The position numbers and the translations under genes are program-made. The notes beneath the pieces were generated by a model. That model was not told the origin of the DNA. It was given only the letters and a program-made list of their open reading frames with translations, and did not search any database. From Chloroflexota bacterium (GTDB lineage: Bacteria > Chloroflexota > Anaerolineae > Anaerolineales > Anaerolineaceae), in contig SLTK01000012.1 of assembly GCA_004347695.1 (NCBI GenBank), positions 1-64,000 of the forward strand: a stretch of DNA of 64,000 nt, in the 5' to 3' direction. Below, in pieces: positions 8,936 to 17,538 of this stretch. The stretch's first letter is position 1. The number at the start of each line of letters is the position of its first letter.

Positions 8936-9778
8936 ATGCCGGAGTTACCAGAAGTCGAGACCATTGTTCGTGCTTTGAAGGCTGGAGGACGCGAAGGTCC
9001 CCCGGCAATCGGGCGTGTACTGGCTGGCGGACAGGTGCTCTGGGAGCGGACTCTGGCAACACCCGCCGCAGCCCAGTTCTCGCAGCGGTTGCGCGGTCAA
9101 ACCCTGGCAGATGCCTCCCGACGCGGAAAATTTATTCAGCTTTCCCTCACGCGGGATACCTTGCTATTCCACCTGCGCATGAGCGGCGATCTGCGGGTGG
9201 AAGCCACAACAACCGATGAGGGTACGCCCCGTCCGCTTGCAGCCCATGACCGGCTGCTGCTGCTTTTTGACGACGGCATTCGGCTGGTACTCAATGACCC
9301 ACGCAAATTCGGCCGCGCCTGGCTGGTAACCGACCCAAACGAGGTCCTGTCGGGATTGGGGCCTGAGCCGCTCGATTCAGCCTTTACTGCGGCGAATCTG
9401 GCAGCCCGGTTGAAAGGCCGGCAGCGCGCCATCAAAACGCTTCTACTGGATCAGACAGTCGTTGCCGGGCTGGGTAATATTTATACCGACGAAGCTTTGC
9501 ATCTGGCAAAGATTCACCCGTTAACTCCGGCTGCCGCCCTCACCGTCCTGGAAATCGAACATCTTTGGCTGTCGATCCGCAGCGTTTTGCAGGAAGGTAT
9601 CCAAAGCAATGGCGCCAGTATCGATTGGGTATACCGTGGGGGGGATTTTCAAAACCACTTCAGGGCTTATGGTCGCAAGGGCCAGCCTTGCCCGGTTTGC
9701 GGTACGATGATTGAAAGAATCCTTGTCGGGCAACGCGGTACCCACTTTTGCCCGATATGCCAACCGCCCCATAGATAA
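8936..9778 (+). CDS. mutM: Formamidopyrimidine-DNA glycosylase
   Basis: A 280-residue Fpg/MutM enzyme that removes 8-oxoguanine and formamidopyrimidines and nicks the strand. The mature N-terminus PELPEVET supplies the catalytic proline and glutamate. The helix-two-turn-helix region holds GLGNIYTDEAL. The C-terminal zinc finger has C252, C255, C272 and C275. All key residues are present and the length is standard. It is followed 12 bases later by a membrane protein gene, so the two may be cotranscribed. Confidence 0.95.
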   Translation: MPELPEVETIVRALKAGGREGPPAIGRVLAGGQVLWERTLATPAAAQFSQRLRGQTLADASRRGKFIQLSLTRDTLLFHLRMSGDLRVEATTTDEGTPRPLAAHDRLLLLFDDGIRLVLNDPRKFGRAWLVTDPNEVLSGLGPEPLDSAFTAANLAARLKGRQRAIKTLLLDQTVVAGLGNIYTDEALHLAKIHPLTPAAALTVLEIEHLWLSIRSVLQEGIQSNGASIDWVYRGGDFQNHFRAYGRKGQPCPVCGTMIERILVGQRGTHFCPICQPPHR

Positions 9779-9790
9779 AGAGAGGTTGAA

Positions 9791-10645
9791 ATGGCAACGT
9801 CCGCAAATCTACTCATTCCAGCACTTATTTTTGTTACCGTCGGTATTCTGGTGGGGATTTTGATCATGAGCCTGGTGGGCGACCGCCGCCGCCGGAAGGA
9901 TGATGGCGAGCAAGAAAACAAGGTGATGGAGGAATTGATCGTTCCGGAAATGCCGGTGCTGCCGGAAAACCGGTTCGAAAGTATTGCAGCCCTGTATCGC
10001 GAAATCCGCAGCGGCAAATTGGTGATCGATGTCAAGGGCAAAGTGTATCTCAACCGCGGTTCGATTTCCGCGGAACAACTGCGCAGCCTGCAGGAAGCAG
10101 CCAACAACTGGCAGGCCTGGCTGGGGATGTCTGGGCAACCAGCGCCAGTTGTTCAGGCCGCTCCCGCCGTTCCTGCAGCGCCAGTCGCAGCCTTTGAGCC
10201 TTTGGCCGCTGAAGCTGAACCGGTTAACAGCATGGAATCCTCCCCAAAGGTCTCGACGGAAGAAGCTCCAACGATCCAGGTTTCAGCAGACGAACTATCG
10301 CCCGGGCACCCTGAAACTGAGGCGGAAATACCCCCGGTTGAAGCTGCCCCGGACCTGCCTGTAATCAAGCCAATAAGCCCGGTACTTCCCGTTTCAAACG
10401 CAAAGGTCGAAAAACCACCTGCCCGTACCATGGTAGGCCAGATCGACGAAATATTACAGGAAATTTTGCCGGGTACGATCTACGCCGGGCAAAACATTCA
10501 CCTGAGCGAAGAATTCACCAATGGCGTGGTGGTATGGGTCGGCGCAGTAAAGTACATTGGCATCGAAAGCGTGCCGGACCCCGAAGTCAAGGCGCTGATC
10601 AAAACTGCTGTGCGGAAGTGGGAAGCATCTGCTGGAAAAATTTAG
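9791..10645 (+). CDS. Single-pass membrane protein with Pro/Ala-rich linker
   Basis: A 284-residue protein with one N-terminal transmembrane helix (about residues 7-30) followed by basic residues (DRRRRK), so the bulk faces the cytoplasm. A first small domain (about 60-110) is followed by a long Pro/Ala/Glu-rich linker (about 115-215) and a compact C-terminal domain. GAGAGG precedes the ATG. It follows mutM by 12 bases and its stop codon overlaps that of the opposing gene. I recognise no family. The architecture suggests a tether or scaffold. Confidence 0.7.
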   Translation: MATSANLLIPALIFVTVGILVGILIMSLVGDRRRRKDDGEQENKVMEELIVPEMPVLPENRFESIAALYREIRSGKLVIDVKGKVYLNRGSISAEQLRSLQEAANNWQAWLGMSGQPAPVVQAAPAVPAAPVAAFEPLAAEAEPVNSMESSPKVSTEEAPTIQVSADELSPGHPETEAEIPPVEAAPDLPVIKPISPVLPVSNAKVEKPPARTMVGQIDEILQEILPGTIYAGQNIHLSEEFTNGVVVWVGAVKYIGIESVPDPEVKALIKTAVRKWEASAGKI

Positions 10646-11499
10646 AAATCTTGCTCGAAGGTGTCGCTTTCCTTGCCGCGCATGGTCAGGATCGGGCAAT
10701 CCACCGCAGCTGAGACCAGCGCGGTGACGTCGGGACGGTACAAATTTCGCAGCGAATGCGAACTGTACGCCGATCCCAAACCCACCATATCGTAATTACC
10801 GCTGCGCACTTCGCGGATAATCTCCTGTACCACTTCCCCGTGGCGCACCAGCAGGCGCGCCTCCACCCCCGCCTCTTTGGCAGCCGCTACCACCTTGATA
10901 AAATGACGCGCCTGGGGGGTGTGGGTTTCGATCAATTGCGACCAGTGTTCGTGCATCTCGCGGGCCAGTGAATAATCCATCGTCACCGGTTCCACAATGT
11001 GCAGCAAGGTCAACCGCGCGCCGGACGCTTTCGCCAGCCGGATGGCCATTTTTTCCAGGCGAATGGTGTAAGCCATACCGCCGCTGCACACCAATATTTC
11101 TTCTATCGGCCAGCAGGTATCCCGTACACGCAGCAGCGGGCTGCTCACCTCGGCCATCAGATGGCGCAGCCGTCCCAGGCGCAACAGGCGCCGCCAGACA
11201 GGCCGATTGCGGTCGCTGAAGATTGCCAGCGCCTGCGGATGATCGCGCACGGCGGTTTCGATGGCCTCAGCTACCAGGCCTTTGGCCCATTCCACTTCGA
11301 AAGTTAAACCGGCTGCCTGAAGTTTCTCTGAGCCCAGTTGAACTGCCTGTTCCAGAGTAGCGGTTGTGCCGCGCCCGCGCATACACAAAAATTTAACCGA
11401 GGCCTGCAGCAGCCTGGCAATGTTTACCCCATATTCAACATCCGGGTAATCCGACAGGCCGGCTTGCAGACAGAGGACGACTTCCGGCTGTGCAGTCAT
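10642..11499 (-). CDS. Universal stress protein family, tandem domains
   Basis: About 285 residues. The C-terminal half (from EEILVCSGG to CPILTMRG) fits one UspA domain, with its G..xG...S nucleotide-loop remnant near the end (GLGSAYSSHSLR). The N-terminal half is a weaker, shorter UspA-like copy. The ATG at 11499 overlaps the TGA of the upstream chromate transporter gene (ATGA), so the two are translationally coupled. A longer reading frame upstream only runs through that neighbour. Usp proteins usually bind ATP and respond to stress; the specific role here is unknown. The stop codons of this gene and the converging one overlap at 10642-10645. Confidence 0.75.
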   Translation of the reverse strand: MTAQPEVVLCLQAGLSDYPDVEYGVNIARLLQASVKFLCMRGRGTTATLEQAVQLGSEKLQAAGLTFEVEWAKGLVAEAIETAVRDHPQALAIFSDRNRPVWRRLLRLGRLRHLMAEVSSPLLRVRDTCWPIEEILVCSGGMAYTIRLEKMAIRLAKASGARLTLLHIVEPVTMDYSLAREMHEHWSQLIETHTPQARHFIKVVAAAKEAGVEARLLVRHGEVVQEIIREVRSGNYDMVGLGSAYSSHSLRNLYRPDVTALVSAAVDCPILTMRGKESDTFEQDF

Positions 11500-12071
11500 C
11501 GTAAGAAAATGATCCCAAGAATCCCGGCCGCCAATAAGACCAGCGGCGCGGGTGCTTTTAGCAGCAAGGCCGCCAGGCTGCCTGCCCCAATCAAAACGGT
11601 AAACAGGCCAATAGGCGTCCCGCTTTCCCCACGGAAAATTTTGACCGCCACCAGGACCATCAAGACCGCTACTGCCGGCGTCAGACCACGGACAAAGTTG
11701 CCCACCCACACCTCGCCGCTGACAAACTTGAGGGCCGAGACGATCAGCAGCATGATCACCGTTGGCGGCAGGATCGAACCCAGCAGCGCTACCAGCGCCC
11801 CCGGTATCCCCCCGGCTGAATAACCTACGAACATCGCCAACTGGAGCGCGTCACTGCCAGGCAAAACGCTCGAAAACCCGACCGCCTCGACAAATTGAGA
11901 TTCATCCATCAGGTTTCCGACCGCTTCTTTGTACAACAGTCCGACCGAAGCCGGGCCAGAGGTGGTCAACAGGTTGACCTTTACAAACATCAGGAATAAC
12001 TGCCACAGGTTGTGCACCAGACCTCCTGTTCGGTTTTGTTGGCGGGCAAGCGGGTCAAACCGGTAAGGCAT
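11496..12071 (-). CDS. chrA: Chromate transporter, single CHR domain
   Basis: About 191 residues with five or six hydrophobic segments. It has the CHR-domain pattern FLMFVKVNLLTTSGP, FVEAVGFSSVLPGSDALQLAMFVGY and GIPGALVALLGSILPP. In the classical CHR motif the second block reads PGP. Half-size CHR proteins work as pairs of genes in some bacteria, but no second half lies beside this one. The substrate may not be chromate. The start is taken at 12071; a longer frame to 12128 would overlap the diverging gene's promoter region. It is coupled to the Usp gene by an ATGA overlap. Confidence 0.8.
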   Translation of the reverse strand: MPYRFDPLARQQNRTGGLVHNLWQLFLMFVKVNLLTTSGPASVGLLYKEAVGNLMDESQFVEAVGFSSVLPGSDALQLAMFVGYSAGGIPGALVALLGSILPPTVIMLLIVSALKFVSGEVWVGNFVRGLTPAVAVLMVLVAVKIFRGESGTPIGLFTVLIGAGSLAALLLKAPAPLVLLAAGILGIIFLR

Positions 12072-12149
12072 GCCCTGTATCTTCGTCGGGTAATGCAGGT
12101 ACAATAAAGATACAAGAATTTGCGTCAAGAATCAAGAAAGGTAGCACGG

Positions 12150-12524
12150 GTGGTCACTTCAGAAGAACGGCTCAAAATCCTCAACCTGGTACAGCAGGGA
12201 AAAATTTCCCCGCAGGAGGGGATACGCTTGCTCGAGGCGCTGGATAAGAGCCAACCGTCCTTTTCCCGGCCATTTTCAGCAGGTGGGCCGCGCTGGCTGC
12301 GGGTGCGCATCACCGACACTTCCACCGGCAAAACGCGTGTGAATGTGCGCCTGCCGGTCACCGTCTTGAATGCCGGGATGAAGATGGGCGCGCGTTTCTC
12401 GCCGGAACTTGACCGGGAACAAATGAGCGACATTCTTAAAGCTGTTCGGGCTGGCGAGATTGGCCAGGTGCTGGATGTCTATAATGACAAAGACGGCGAG
12501 CACGTTGAAGTTCTGCTGGAATGA
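12150..12524 (+). CDS. SHOCT-like N-terminal domain protein
   Basis: About 124 residues. The first 40 (SEERLKILNLVQQGKISPQEGIRLLEAL) form the short helical motif found at the N-terminus of YvlB/LiaX-like proteins, related to SHOCT domains. The rest is a small mixed domain with an ARF.PELD segment and an acidic end. The GTG at 12150 is preferred because AGAAAGG lies eight bases before it; an in-frame TTG at 12120 is possible. Proteins of this type often act in envelope-stress circuits, but nothing here proves that. It is transcribed divergently from the chromate transporter. Confidence 0.65.
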   Translation: MVTSEERLKILNLVQQGKISPQEGIRLLEALDKSQPSFSRPFSAGGPRWLRVRITDTSTGKTRVNVRLPVTVLNAGMKMGARFSPELDREQMSDILKAVRAGEIGQVLDVYNDKDGEHVEVLLE

Positions 12525-12601
12525 AGGTACGATTACCCGCCGTAAATAAATTTATGACTGCCCGCCAGGAACAAGACTGAACAGGATCGTGTTTAAAAAT
12601 C

Positions 12602-12627
12602 AAAGACCGGAGAACCCCCCGGTCTTT
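12602..12627. terminator. Bidirectional terminator
   Basis: AAAGACCGG pairs perfectly with CCGGTCTTT, with A/T runs on both sides. It sits between two converging genes and can serve both. Confidence 0.75.
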
Positions 12628-12645
12628 GTGTTTCTTTACACGCCG

Positions 12646-12897
12646 CTACTCGACGGTCTGAACGCCTTCAACTTCCGGGAAGAATTGCTTGACCGTACCC
12701 TCGACCCAGCCCTTCACGGTTACCGGCGACAGCGGGCAGCCTAAACATGCGCCGCCCAATTTAACTTTCACCACTTTGCCATCAAAATCCACAAAATCCA
12801 CCTCGCCGCCGTGGTAGGTTTCGATATAGGCGCTCAATTGCTCAACCAACCCGCGCAGTTGGTCACTGATACTGTATTTGGGGGTCTCATTTGCCAT
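12646..12897 (-). CDS. NifU-like Fe-S scaffold domain protein
   Basis: An 83-residue stand-alone NifU C-terminal domain. The CxxC pair in GACLGCPLS is the iron-sulfur-binding site, and VEGTVKQFFPEV closes the fold. Such small proteins carry or assemble Fe-S clusters in the cytoplasm. It overlaps the end of the upstream cyclic-nucleotide-domain gene by 11 bases, so the two are coupled. It ends at a bidirectional terminator. Confidence 0.88.
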   Translation of the reverse strand: MANETPKYSISDQLRGLVEQLSAYIETYHGGEVDFVDFDGKVVKVKLGGACLGCPLSPVTVKGWVEGTVKQFFPEVEGVQTVE

Positions 12898-13405
12898 TTT
12901 TCAGGTTCCTCTGTTGTTCCAATTCGGGCGTTTTTATCCCGTTTTTGAGGATCTTGAGAATTTCCGCATAAGTGGGATCCATTTTGGTGTTGACCAGGCT
13001 GGCCAGGCGCTTCAACAACACGCCACTGGTATCGGGATATTCCTCGCAAAGGACACTCAGCCGGGCTTTGCTGATACGGTAGCCCTGACAATCCTCGACG
13101 ACCAGCGCCCCGGATGAATAATGGGACCGACCAAGCGCAGCCGACCAGCCAAACACGCCGCCTGAACCAATTGTCGCCACCGTAAGCGGCGGACCATCGT
13201 AGGGCTTATAACGGATTATAACCTTACCCGAGGTTAAAATATACAGGTATTCAGAAACATCCCCCTGCTCGAATATATGCGTATCATGCAATAAAAAGAA
13301 AGCCTCAAAGGCTGTATCCAGCAATTCGAGCTGGTGCGCAGTGAAGCCTTGAAAAATTGGGATTTCGTGTGAATCTTGCTCTAGCATTGCAATAATATTA
13401 CTCAT
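12887..13405 (-). CDS. Cyclic-nucleotide-binding domain protein without HTH
   Basis: About 172 residues. A Crp/Fnr-type beta-roll sensor domain spans most of the protein (IFEQGDVSEYLYILTSGKV, then FGWSAALG in the place of the phosphate-binding cassette). No DNA-binding helix-turn-helix follows, so it is not a classical Crp regulator. The ATG at 13405 is preferred; a TTG at 13462 would add 19 residues. Coupling to a NifU-type gene hints at a redox or Fe-S link, which is inference. Confidence 0.75.
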   Translation of the reverse strand: MSNIIAMLEQDSHEIPIFQGFTAHQLELLDTAFEAFFLLHDTHIFEQGDVSEYLYILTSGKVIIRYKPYDGPPLTVATIGSGGVFGWSAALGRSHYSSGALVVEDCQGYRISKARLSVLCEEYPDTSGVLLKRLASLVNTKMDPTYAEILKILKNGIKTPELEQQRNLKNGK

Positions 13406-13462
13406 ACCTTTCGTCGCTTTGTAGTGGCAAATATCATCATTTACGAGAGCAGCATTGTCCAA

Positions 13463-13619
13463 TTTTTTAGCAGAAATTAATCCCCCGACGTGACATATTC
13501 GTTCTCAAGTTGTGACATCACTGGCTATTCGCCCGCGGGTGACTCCATTACAATAAGTGAAATCTTTCTCAAGAAAATTCCCCATTCATCTGGCTAATTC
13601 GTTGCCATACAGGTAACTG
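13463..13619. promoter_or_regulatory. Divergent intergenic region
   Basis: 157 bases between the diverging cyclic-nucleotide-domain gene and the MFS gene. It must hold both promoters. I see no clear palindrome or consensus promoter. Confidence 0.3.
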
Positions 13620-14915
13620 TTGAAAACCCCGCAATTTTACACAAGGGTCAAAAAAGCGCTTTCCATCTATTCAGATCGCGTCAGTGCATTTCACCCCAAC
13701 GCTCGCCTTTATTTGCTCAGTGTCGTTCTCACCGGAGCCGCTTTGGGCGTATATCGGCTCCTGTTTAATTTTTACGTCCTCAGCCTTGGTTATGACGAGG
13801 CGCTGCTGGGTACGCTGATCACCACCAGCAGCCTGACAGCCCTGATCGCCGCCTTGCCCATGGGATACCTGGTGGATATCCTGGGCCAAAAGCTTGCGAT
13901 GATTTTCGGCAGCCTGTCCGTGATCGTTGCCATTGCCGTTATGGTGTTGTTCCCTTTTGCTGGTGTATTTATCGCAATGAGCGTTGTCCTCGGGTTAGGC
14001 CAGAGCCTGAACGGCGTGGCCATGGGACCGTTCCTGATGGAGAACAGCGGCGAAAAAGAACGCACTTACCTCTTCAGTTTTGCGTCTGGGCTGACGATGG
14101 CCTCCGGTTTCATTGGCAACTGGATTGGCGGTTACCTGCCCACCTGGATGGCAGGTGTGCAGGGCGGCTCACCGACCAACCCGCTGGCATACGGCTGGTC
14201 GCTGGGCGTGATTGCCATAGCCGCTTCGGCTGGCATTCTCCCGCTGCTCTTCCTGCGCCCGGGCCAGCTTTCCGGCGAGCAGCGCTCGATGTTTGCGCCC
14301 ATCAGCTTCTTTGCCAAAAACACCCGGCTGCTTGGGCGGTTGATTTTGCCGATGTTGATCGTATCGCTTGGCGCCGGCCTGATTATGCCCTTCATGAACG
14401 TATTCTACCGTCAGGTTTACCACCAGCCTGATCCGGTCATCGGGTCGATGTTCGCCTGGGGTTCACTGGCTATGGGTATTGGCCTGCTGCTGGCTCCGCC
14501 GCTGGCAGATCGGTTTGGCAAAATCCAGGTAGTGGTGGTTACCCAGGCGCTGTCCATTCCGTTTCTGTTTTTGATGGGCTTTTCACCAGCCTATCTTCTC
14601 AGTGCGGCAGCGTATTATGTGCGCCTGACTCTGATGAATATGAGCGGTCCGGTATACCAGACCTTTGTCATGGAAAAAGTCACGCCTTCTGCGCGCGCCA
14701 CGGTGGCCAGCCTGGTGAGCATGGCCAACAATGTTGGCTGGGCATTCAGCCCGCAGGTTAGCGGCTGGATTCAGGTCAATTACGGCTTTAGCCCCGCTTT
14801 TGCTGCCACCATCGTGTTTTATGCCATCGCCATCTATCTGTACTGGCGTTACTTTTGGTACGGTGCCCGGCATCCCAGCCGTGTTCCACTGCCGGATGAA
14901 TCTGCAACCTTTTAA
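13620..14915 (+). CDS. MFS transporter
   Basis: A 431-residue major facilitator with about twelve hydrophobic helices. The loop 2-3 motif reads GYLVDILGQKLAM, a variant of the family G.LaDr.GrR signature, and ADRFGKIQVVV is its second-half counterpart. The start is a TTG at 13620 because no ATG fits before the first helix. The substrate is unknown. A second MFS protein of different sequence is encoded at 40821-42101. Confidence 0.8.
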   Translation: MKTPQFYTRVKKALSIYSDRVSAFHPNARLYLLSVVLTGAALGVYRLLFNFYVLSLGYDEALLGTLITTSSLTALIAALPMGYLVDILGQKLAMIFGSLSVIVAIAVMVLFPFAGVFIAMSVVLGLGQSLNGVAMGPFLMENSGEKERTYLFSFASGLTMASGFIGNWIGGYLPTWMAGVQGGSPTNPLAYGWSLGVIAIAASAGILPLLFLRPGQLSGEQRSMFAPISFFAKNTRLLGRLILPMLIVSLGAGLIMPFMNVFYRQVYHQPDPVIGSMFAWGSLAMGIGLLLAPPLADRFGKIQVVVVTQALSIPFLFLMGFSPAYLLSAAAYYVRLTLMNMSGPVYQTFVMEKVTPSARATVASLVSMANNVGWAFSPQVSGWIQVNYGFSPAFAATIVFYAIAIYLYWRYFWYGARHPSRVPLPDESATF

Positions 14916-14974
14916 GCCCTGCACCATCTAAGGAATTGTACTTTTAACTTGATGATGACGGAGTGAATGTCCCA

Positions 14975-15370
14975 ATGGAAATGGTTGTTGATTTTCCCGG
15001 CGGCGCCCGCGTGGACGCCCATTTTGGTTCTTATACGATCAAGACCGATCAACCCCCGATGGGCGGCGGGGAAGGTTCAGCCCCGACTCCATTTTTGACC
15101 TTTTTAGCTTCGCTGGGGACCTGCGCCGGCATTTATGTGCTTGGTTTTTGCCGCAACCGCGGACTGCCGACCGACGGCATTCGCATCGTTCAGCGCATCC
15201 ATACCAACTCCATGAACGGCATGGTGGAAAATGTGGAATTGGAAATCCAGGTGCCGCCCACTTTCCCTGATAAATATTATCCAGCCCTGGTGCGTTCTGC
15301 GGAACAATGCGCGGTGAAAAAGGTTATGGAAAATCCCCCGGTTTTCGACGTTCATACCGCGGTCGTTTAA
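14975..15370 (+). CDS. OsmC family protein
   Basis: About 131 residues. It has the OsmC/Ohr fold pattern, with GGEGSAPTPFLTFLASLGTC holding the first redox cysteine and SAEQCAVKKVMENPP the second. Family members reduce organic hydroperoxides through this cysteine pair. The ATG at 14975 is preferred; a GTG at 14963 overlaps the GGAG ribosome site. It converges on a MoaD-like gene 14 bases away. Confidence 0.88.
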   Translation: MEMVVDFPGGARVDAHFGSYTIKTDQPPMGGGEGSAPTPFLTFLASLGTCAGIYVLGFCRNRGLPTDGIRIVQRIHTNSMNGMVENVELEIQVPPTFPDKYYPALVRSAEQCAVKKVMENPPVFDVHTAVV

Positions 15371-15384
15371 TCGAGTGATATTTT

Positions 15385-15663
15385 TTAGCCGCCGGCGACC
15401 GGCGGAATGAAATCCATGACATCGTCTGGGTGAAGCAGCGTATCCCACCCGCGTTCGAGGGTTGGGATTTCGTTCCCGTTAATGAAGCCGTGCACGTAGG
15501 CATGAATTTCCCCCTGCGCGTTGACCCAGTGCGTTCGTAAATCCGGCGCCTGCTCGAGGACTGCAATCACAGCCTGACGGGCAGTCGAACCGGGCGCCAG
15601 TTGGATATCCAGCGTGCGTTGACCGGCGATTAATCGGAAAGTGGCATAAAGGTTAATTTGCAT
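15385..15663 (-). CDS. MoaD/ThiS-type sulfur-carrier protein
   Basis: A 92-residue beta-grasp protein ending exactly in Gly-Gly (PPVAGG), with the family's FATFRLIAG-like first strand (LYATFRLIAG) and the HPDDVMDFIPP block before the tail. The terminal Gly-Gly is adenylated and thiocarboxylated by an E1-like enzyme in molybdopterin, thiamine or related sulfur pathways. None of the pathway genes is adjacent, so the pathway is unassigned. The ATG at 15663 is used; eight upstream codons in frame lack a good ribosome site. Confidence 0.85.
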   Translation of the reverse strand: MQINLYATFRLIAGQRTLDIQLAPGSTARQAVIAVLEQAPDLRTHWVNAQGEIHAYVHGFINGNEIPTLERGWDTLLHPDDVMDFIPPVAGG

Positions 15664-15725
15664 CGTTTGGGGCGCTTTTCCGCACAAGTATAGACCATTG
15701 TTTGTGGTTTTGCCACAAACGCGAT

Positions 15726-16523
15726 CTAGCGCGCCACCACCAGCGGGTGCGCTCCGATCGGATTTTGTACCACATCCAGCGCAATCCCAAATGCTTCGCT
15801 CAGCAACTCCGGCTGCAGCACCTCGGTGACCGAGCCAAGCGCGCGAAGCTGCCCCTGGACCAGCAGCAGCACCCGGTCTGCAAAACGCGCCACCAAATTC
15901 AGGTCGTGCAGCACGACCAGCGCACCTGGCGCGCCGTGTCCATTAGCCAGCGCCCAACCTGCCGGCCGGTGAATCAGGTCCTGCACCTGTTTGAGCAGGC
16001 TGATCTGGTATTGCAAGTCGAGATGCGTGGTTGGTTCGTCCAGCAGCAGCACCGGGGTGGTTTGCACCAGCGCCCGCGCTAATAAAACCCGCTGCAGCTC
16101 GCCGCCAGACAGTTCACCGACCAGTCGCGGCGCCAGTTCGAGTGTGCTGGTGCGTTCCATCGCCAGATGCACCAGTTCGTCGTCCTGCGGCGAGGTTTCC
16201 CCGAACCAGTTGAGGTAAGGTGTACGCCCCAGCATCACCACCTGCCAGGCAGTGTAAGCCGGGGGAATACTGCGCGCCTGCGGTACGACGGCGATCAACT
16301 GCGCGCGCTCGGCCGGGGGTAGTTTGGCCAGATTCTTTCCGTTGAAAAGCACTTGCCCGCTCTGCGGCGGCAGAATGCCGCTCAAGACTCGCACCAGGGT
16401 CGATTTTCCAGCGCCATTCGGACCAATGACCGCCAGCATTTCGCCAGCCTGCAGGCTGAAGTTAAGGCTCTTCAATACATGTTTCCCGCTGTATGCAGCG
16501 CTCAGGTCTCGAACTTCCAGCAT
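15726..16523 (-). CDS. btuD: Cobalamin-type ABC transporter ATPase
   Basis: A 265-residue ATPase of the FecE/BtuD class. Walker A is GPNGAGKST, the signature is LSGGELQRV and Walker B is VLLLDEPTTHLD. It starts at the ATG at 16523, immediately after the permease stop, so the two are coupled; the longer frame runs into the permease gene. It energises uptake by the permease and binding protein encoded upstream. The substrate assignment rests on the cobalamin riboswitch ahead of the operon. Confidence 0.88.
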   Translation of the reverse strand: MLEVRDLSAAYSGKHVLKSLNFSLQAGEMLAVIGPNGAGKSTLVRVLSGILPPQSGQVLFNGKNLAKLPPAERAQLIAVVPQARSIPPAYTAWQVVMLGRTPYLNWFGETSPQDDELVHLAMERTSTLELAPRLVGELSGGELQRVLLARALVQTTPVLLLDEPTTHLDLQYQISLLKQVQDLIHRPAGWALANGHGAPGALVVLHDLNLVARFADRVLLLVQGQLRALGSVTEVLQPELLSEAFGIALDVVQNPIGAHPLVVAR

Positions 16524-16524
16524 C

Positions 16525-17535
16525 TCAGCTCCAAAAACTGGCCTGGCGGCTGCGGCGCAGCACCCAAAGGAAGAACGGCGCGCCCGCCAGTGCAGTGACA
16601 ATACCTACCGGCAGTTCCTGCGGCGCCAACAGCACCCGCGCCAGCACATCGGCTGCCAAAAGCAGCACCGCTCCACCAACCAGGGATAGCGGTAAAAGTC
16701 GCCTGTAATCCGCGCCGGTCAATAGCCGCAGAATGTGCGGAATGATCAATCCGACAAACCCGATGATACCGGCGAACGATACTGCGGCCGCGGTGGTCAG
16801 CGACGCAGCAATAATGATCAAGCGCCGCACGCGCGTAACCGGCAGGCCAAGTTGCTGCGCCTGCTCGTCGCCAAATTGAAGTACATTGAGCGCGTGACCC
16901 AGCGTCAACAGAATACCCAGGCCTACCGCCCAGTAGGGCAGCAGCGCCACAACCGGCTGCCAGCCGCTCATGGTAGCGCCGCCCAACAGCCAGGCCAGCG
17001 CGCGGCGCAATTCTCCGCTGGAGCGCAGCATCAGGAAAGAGGTCAAGGCGGTAGCGAACGAACTTACCGCCACCCCCGCCAGAATCAAATTAGAAGCTGG
17101 GATCGCCCGCCCTACCTTCGCCAGGGCATACACAATTGCCACAGTCAACAACCCGCTGGCAAAAGCTGCCAGTGGAACAGCCATCAAACCAAAGGTGGTA
17201 TAAGGCCAGCGCAGACTCATGGCAGCCACTGCCCCCAGCCCCGCGCCAGATGCCACCCCGATCAGGTACGGGTCGGCCAGCGGATTGCGAAACAACCCCT
17301 GGTAGGCTGTACCGCTGCCTGCCAGCGCTGCCCCGGTCATGGCAACCAGGATGGTGCGCGGCAGCCGCAGCGAAAACAGAATCTTCCCGGCAGTAGTTTC
17401 TGCCCCCGACTGTAACGCCTCAACCAGGGCGGCAAAGGAAATCGGCACACTGCCCACCAGGATGCTGAACAGCATGGCAGCCGCCAGCATCAGCAAAGCA
17501 ATCCAGTAAGGGCGGGCAGTGCGCGTGTTTTCCAC
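16525..17535 (-). CDS. btuC: Cobalamin-type ABC transporter permease
   Basis: A 336-residue FecCD/BtuC permease with about ten membrane helices. It has family marks SLRLPRTILVAMTGAALAGSG, the G.FRNPLADPYLIG block and FVGLIIPHILRLLTG, the loop that contacts the ATPase. It lies between the binding-protein gene (three bases between stop and start) and the ATPase gene. Vitamin B12 or a related corrinoid is the likely substrate, given the riboswitch. Confidence 0.9.
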   Translation of the reverse strand: MENTRTARPYWIALLMLAAAMLFSILVGSVPISFAALVEALQSGAETTAGKILFSLRLPRTILVAMTGAALAGSGTAYQGLFRNPLADPYLIGVASGAGLGAVAAMSLRWPYTTFGLMAVPLAAFASGLLTVAIVYALAKVGRAIPASNLILAGVAVSSFATALTSFLMLRSSGELRRALAWLLGGATMSGWQPVVALLPYWAVGLGILLTLGHALNVLQFGDEQAQQLGLPVTRVRRLIIIAASLTTAAAVSFAGIIGFVGLIIPHILRLLTGADYRRLLPLSLVGGAVLLLAADVLARVLLAPQELPVGIVTALAGAPFFLWVLRRSRQASFWS

Positions 17536-17538
17536 GGA

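Noticed and set aside
15385..15663. MoaD-like protein as substrate of the JAB-E1 fusion
   Set aside because: It lies 42 kb away, ends directly in Gly-Gly and needs no trimming. A dedicated ubiquitin-like gene sits in the fusion's own operon.
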